Shown in pieces: positions 32,527 to 32,811 of a stretch of 32,811 nucleotides of DNA. A program made the position numbers and the translations under genes. Origin of the DNA: SIG299 sp964544055 (lineage in GTDB: Bacteria; Bacillota; Clostridia; Lachnospirales; Lachnospiraceae). Location: assembly GCA_964544055.1 (NCBI GenBank), contig CAZJAA010000035.1:1-32811 (forward strand), written 5' to 3'. Each line of letters begins with the position of its first letter. Position 1 is the stretch's first letter. The notes under the pieces were generated by a model. That model searched no databases. It was not told where the DNA came from and worked only from the letters and a program-made list of their open reading frames with translations.

Positions 32527-32811
32527 ATGGGCAGCTATAAAGTTTGGAACTCAAATGGAGATGGTAAACTTGTAGAGAATGTTACCACTATTACTAGGAC
32601 AGACTGGGTGGATAGTAATTATTCTTCAAATAATTTAACTAAAGTAGAAATTTTTGATAATATAACTTCGATTGGTGGAGATGCGTTCTACGGTTGTAGC
32701 AGATTAACAAGCATAACAATCCCCGATAGCGTAACTTCGATTGGGGATTATGCGTTCGGTGGTTGTAGCAAACTAACAAGTATAACAATCCCCGATAGCG
32801 TAACTTCGATT
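32527..32811 (+). CDS. BspA-type leucine-rich repeat protein, truncated by the window end
   Basis: 95 residues are visible; the gene runs off the right edge. ATG at 32527 after AAAAGGAGAT. After a short N-terminus (MGSYKVWNSNGDGKLVENV) come 23-residue BspA LRR units such as SIGDYAFGGCSKLTSITIPD. There is no signal peptide, so it is more likely a phage structural or adhesion protein than a secreted one. At DNA level the 69-nt repeats are nearly identical, which probably also hampers assembly beyond this point. Such repeats on phage fibres mediate binding to host surfaces; role by inference. Confidence 0.8.
   Translation, partial: MGSYKVWNSNGDGKLVENVTTITRTDWVDSNYSSNNLTKVEIFDNITSIGGDAFYGCSRLTSITIPDSVTSIGDYAFGGCSKLTSITIPDSVTSI
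32640..32811 (+). repeat. 69-nt direct repeats encoding LRR units
   Basis: The block ACAATCCCCGATAGCGTAAC followed by TTCGATTG recurs at 69-nt spacing (about 32717 and 32786), with the intervening TTCGGTGGTTGTAGC-type segment also repeated from 32688. Near identity of the DNA shows recent duplication or recombination. Confidence 0.85.

Noticed and set aside
1..32811. tRNA genes
   Set aside because: I found no sequence with a TTCGA-type T-loop together with matching acceptor and anticodon arms; a tRNAscan run would be decisive.

Overview
The window is the structural half of a tailed, siphovirus-type bacteriophage genome, AT-rich overall and read with the standard bacterial code (TAA, TAG and TGA all terminate genes). 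Strong AGGAGG-type ribosome binding sites, TTGACA/TATAAT promoters, T4/SPO1-like group I introns and BspA-type leucine-rich repeats suggest a host among the Bacillota, probably a gut anaerobe; this is inference. A run of exactly 100 N at 475-574 shows that it is a scaffold, probably metagenomic.

Layout. (1) 1-420: one small leftward gene with its own consensus promoter (384-413). (2) 420-1780: about 1.4 kb without a credible gene. It holds two different 8-nt tandem repeats flanking the N gap, palindromes and short iterated motifs, then an unusual array in which a GGGCGGCGG core recurs every 60-110 nt with an inverted repeat in every interval, and finally a rightward promoter (1749-1777). (3) 1830-7252: packaging genes. 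Two zinc-ribbon proteins (the second a candidate small terminase) precede a large terminase split into three exons by two group I introns; the second intron carries an HNH homing endonuclease. A Vsr-like endonuclease gene follows. (4) 7690-12217: portal, a protease with a nested scaffold, a probable capsid decoration protein and the major capsid protein. (5) 12305-15286: five connector/neck genes. (6) 15301-18491: tail genes, including a tail tube whose Ig-like C-terminus is reached only by a +1 frameshift, an Mrr-like nuclease candidate placed between a terminator and a promoter, and a tail assembly chaperone candidate. (7) 18576-26756: a 2726-residue tape measure protein. (8) 26875-31950: a 1691-residue tail-tip/receptor-binding protein with LRR-like and S74 intramolecular chaperone domains. 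(9) 32043-end: a small membrane protein and the start of a BspA-LRR protein cut by the window edge.

How it works together. Nearly all genes run rightward. Transcription appears divided into units: the promoter at 1749 serves packaging, head, connector and tail tube genes up to a terminator at 16952; a near-perfect promoter at 17887 serves the chaperone and, past a terminator at 18509, the tape measure; a terminator/promoter hand-off at 26764-26819 starts the receptor-binding protein gene, which ends in a terminator at 31966. Expression is also tuned at translation, through a TTG start for the portal, a nested scaffold start, and frameshifting in the tail tube.

The items most worth a second look are the core-hairpin array, the Mrr-like nuclease inside the tail module, the genome-wide excess of GCGG/GCGGCCGC with its sharp loss in the receptor-binding module, and the two terminase introns.
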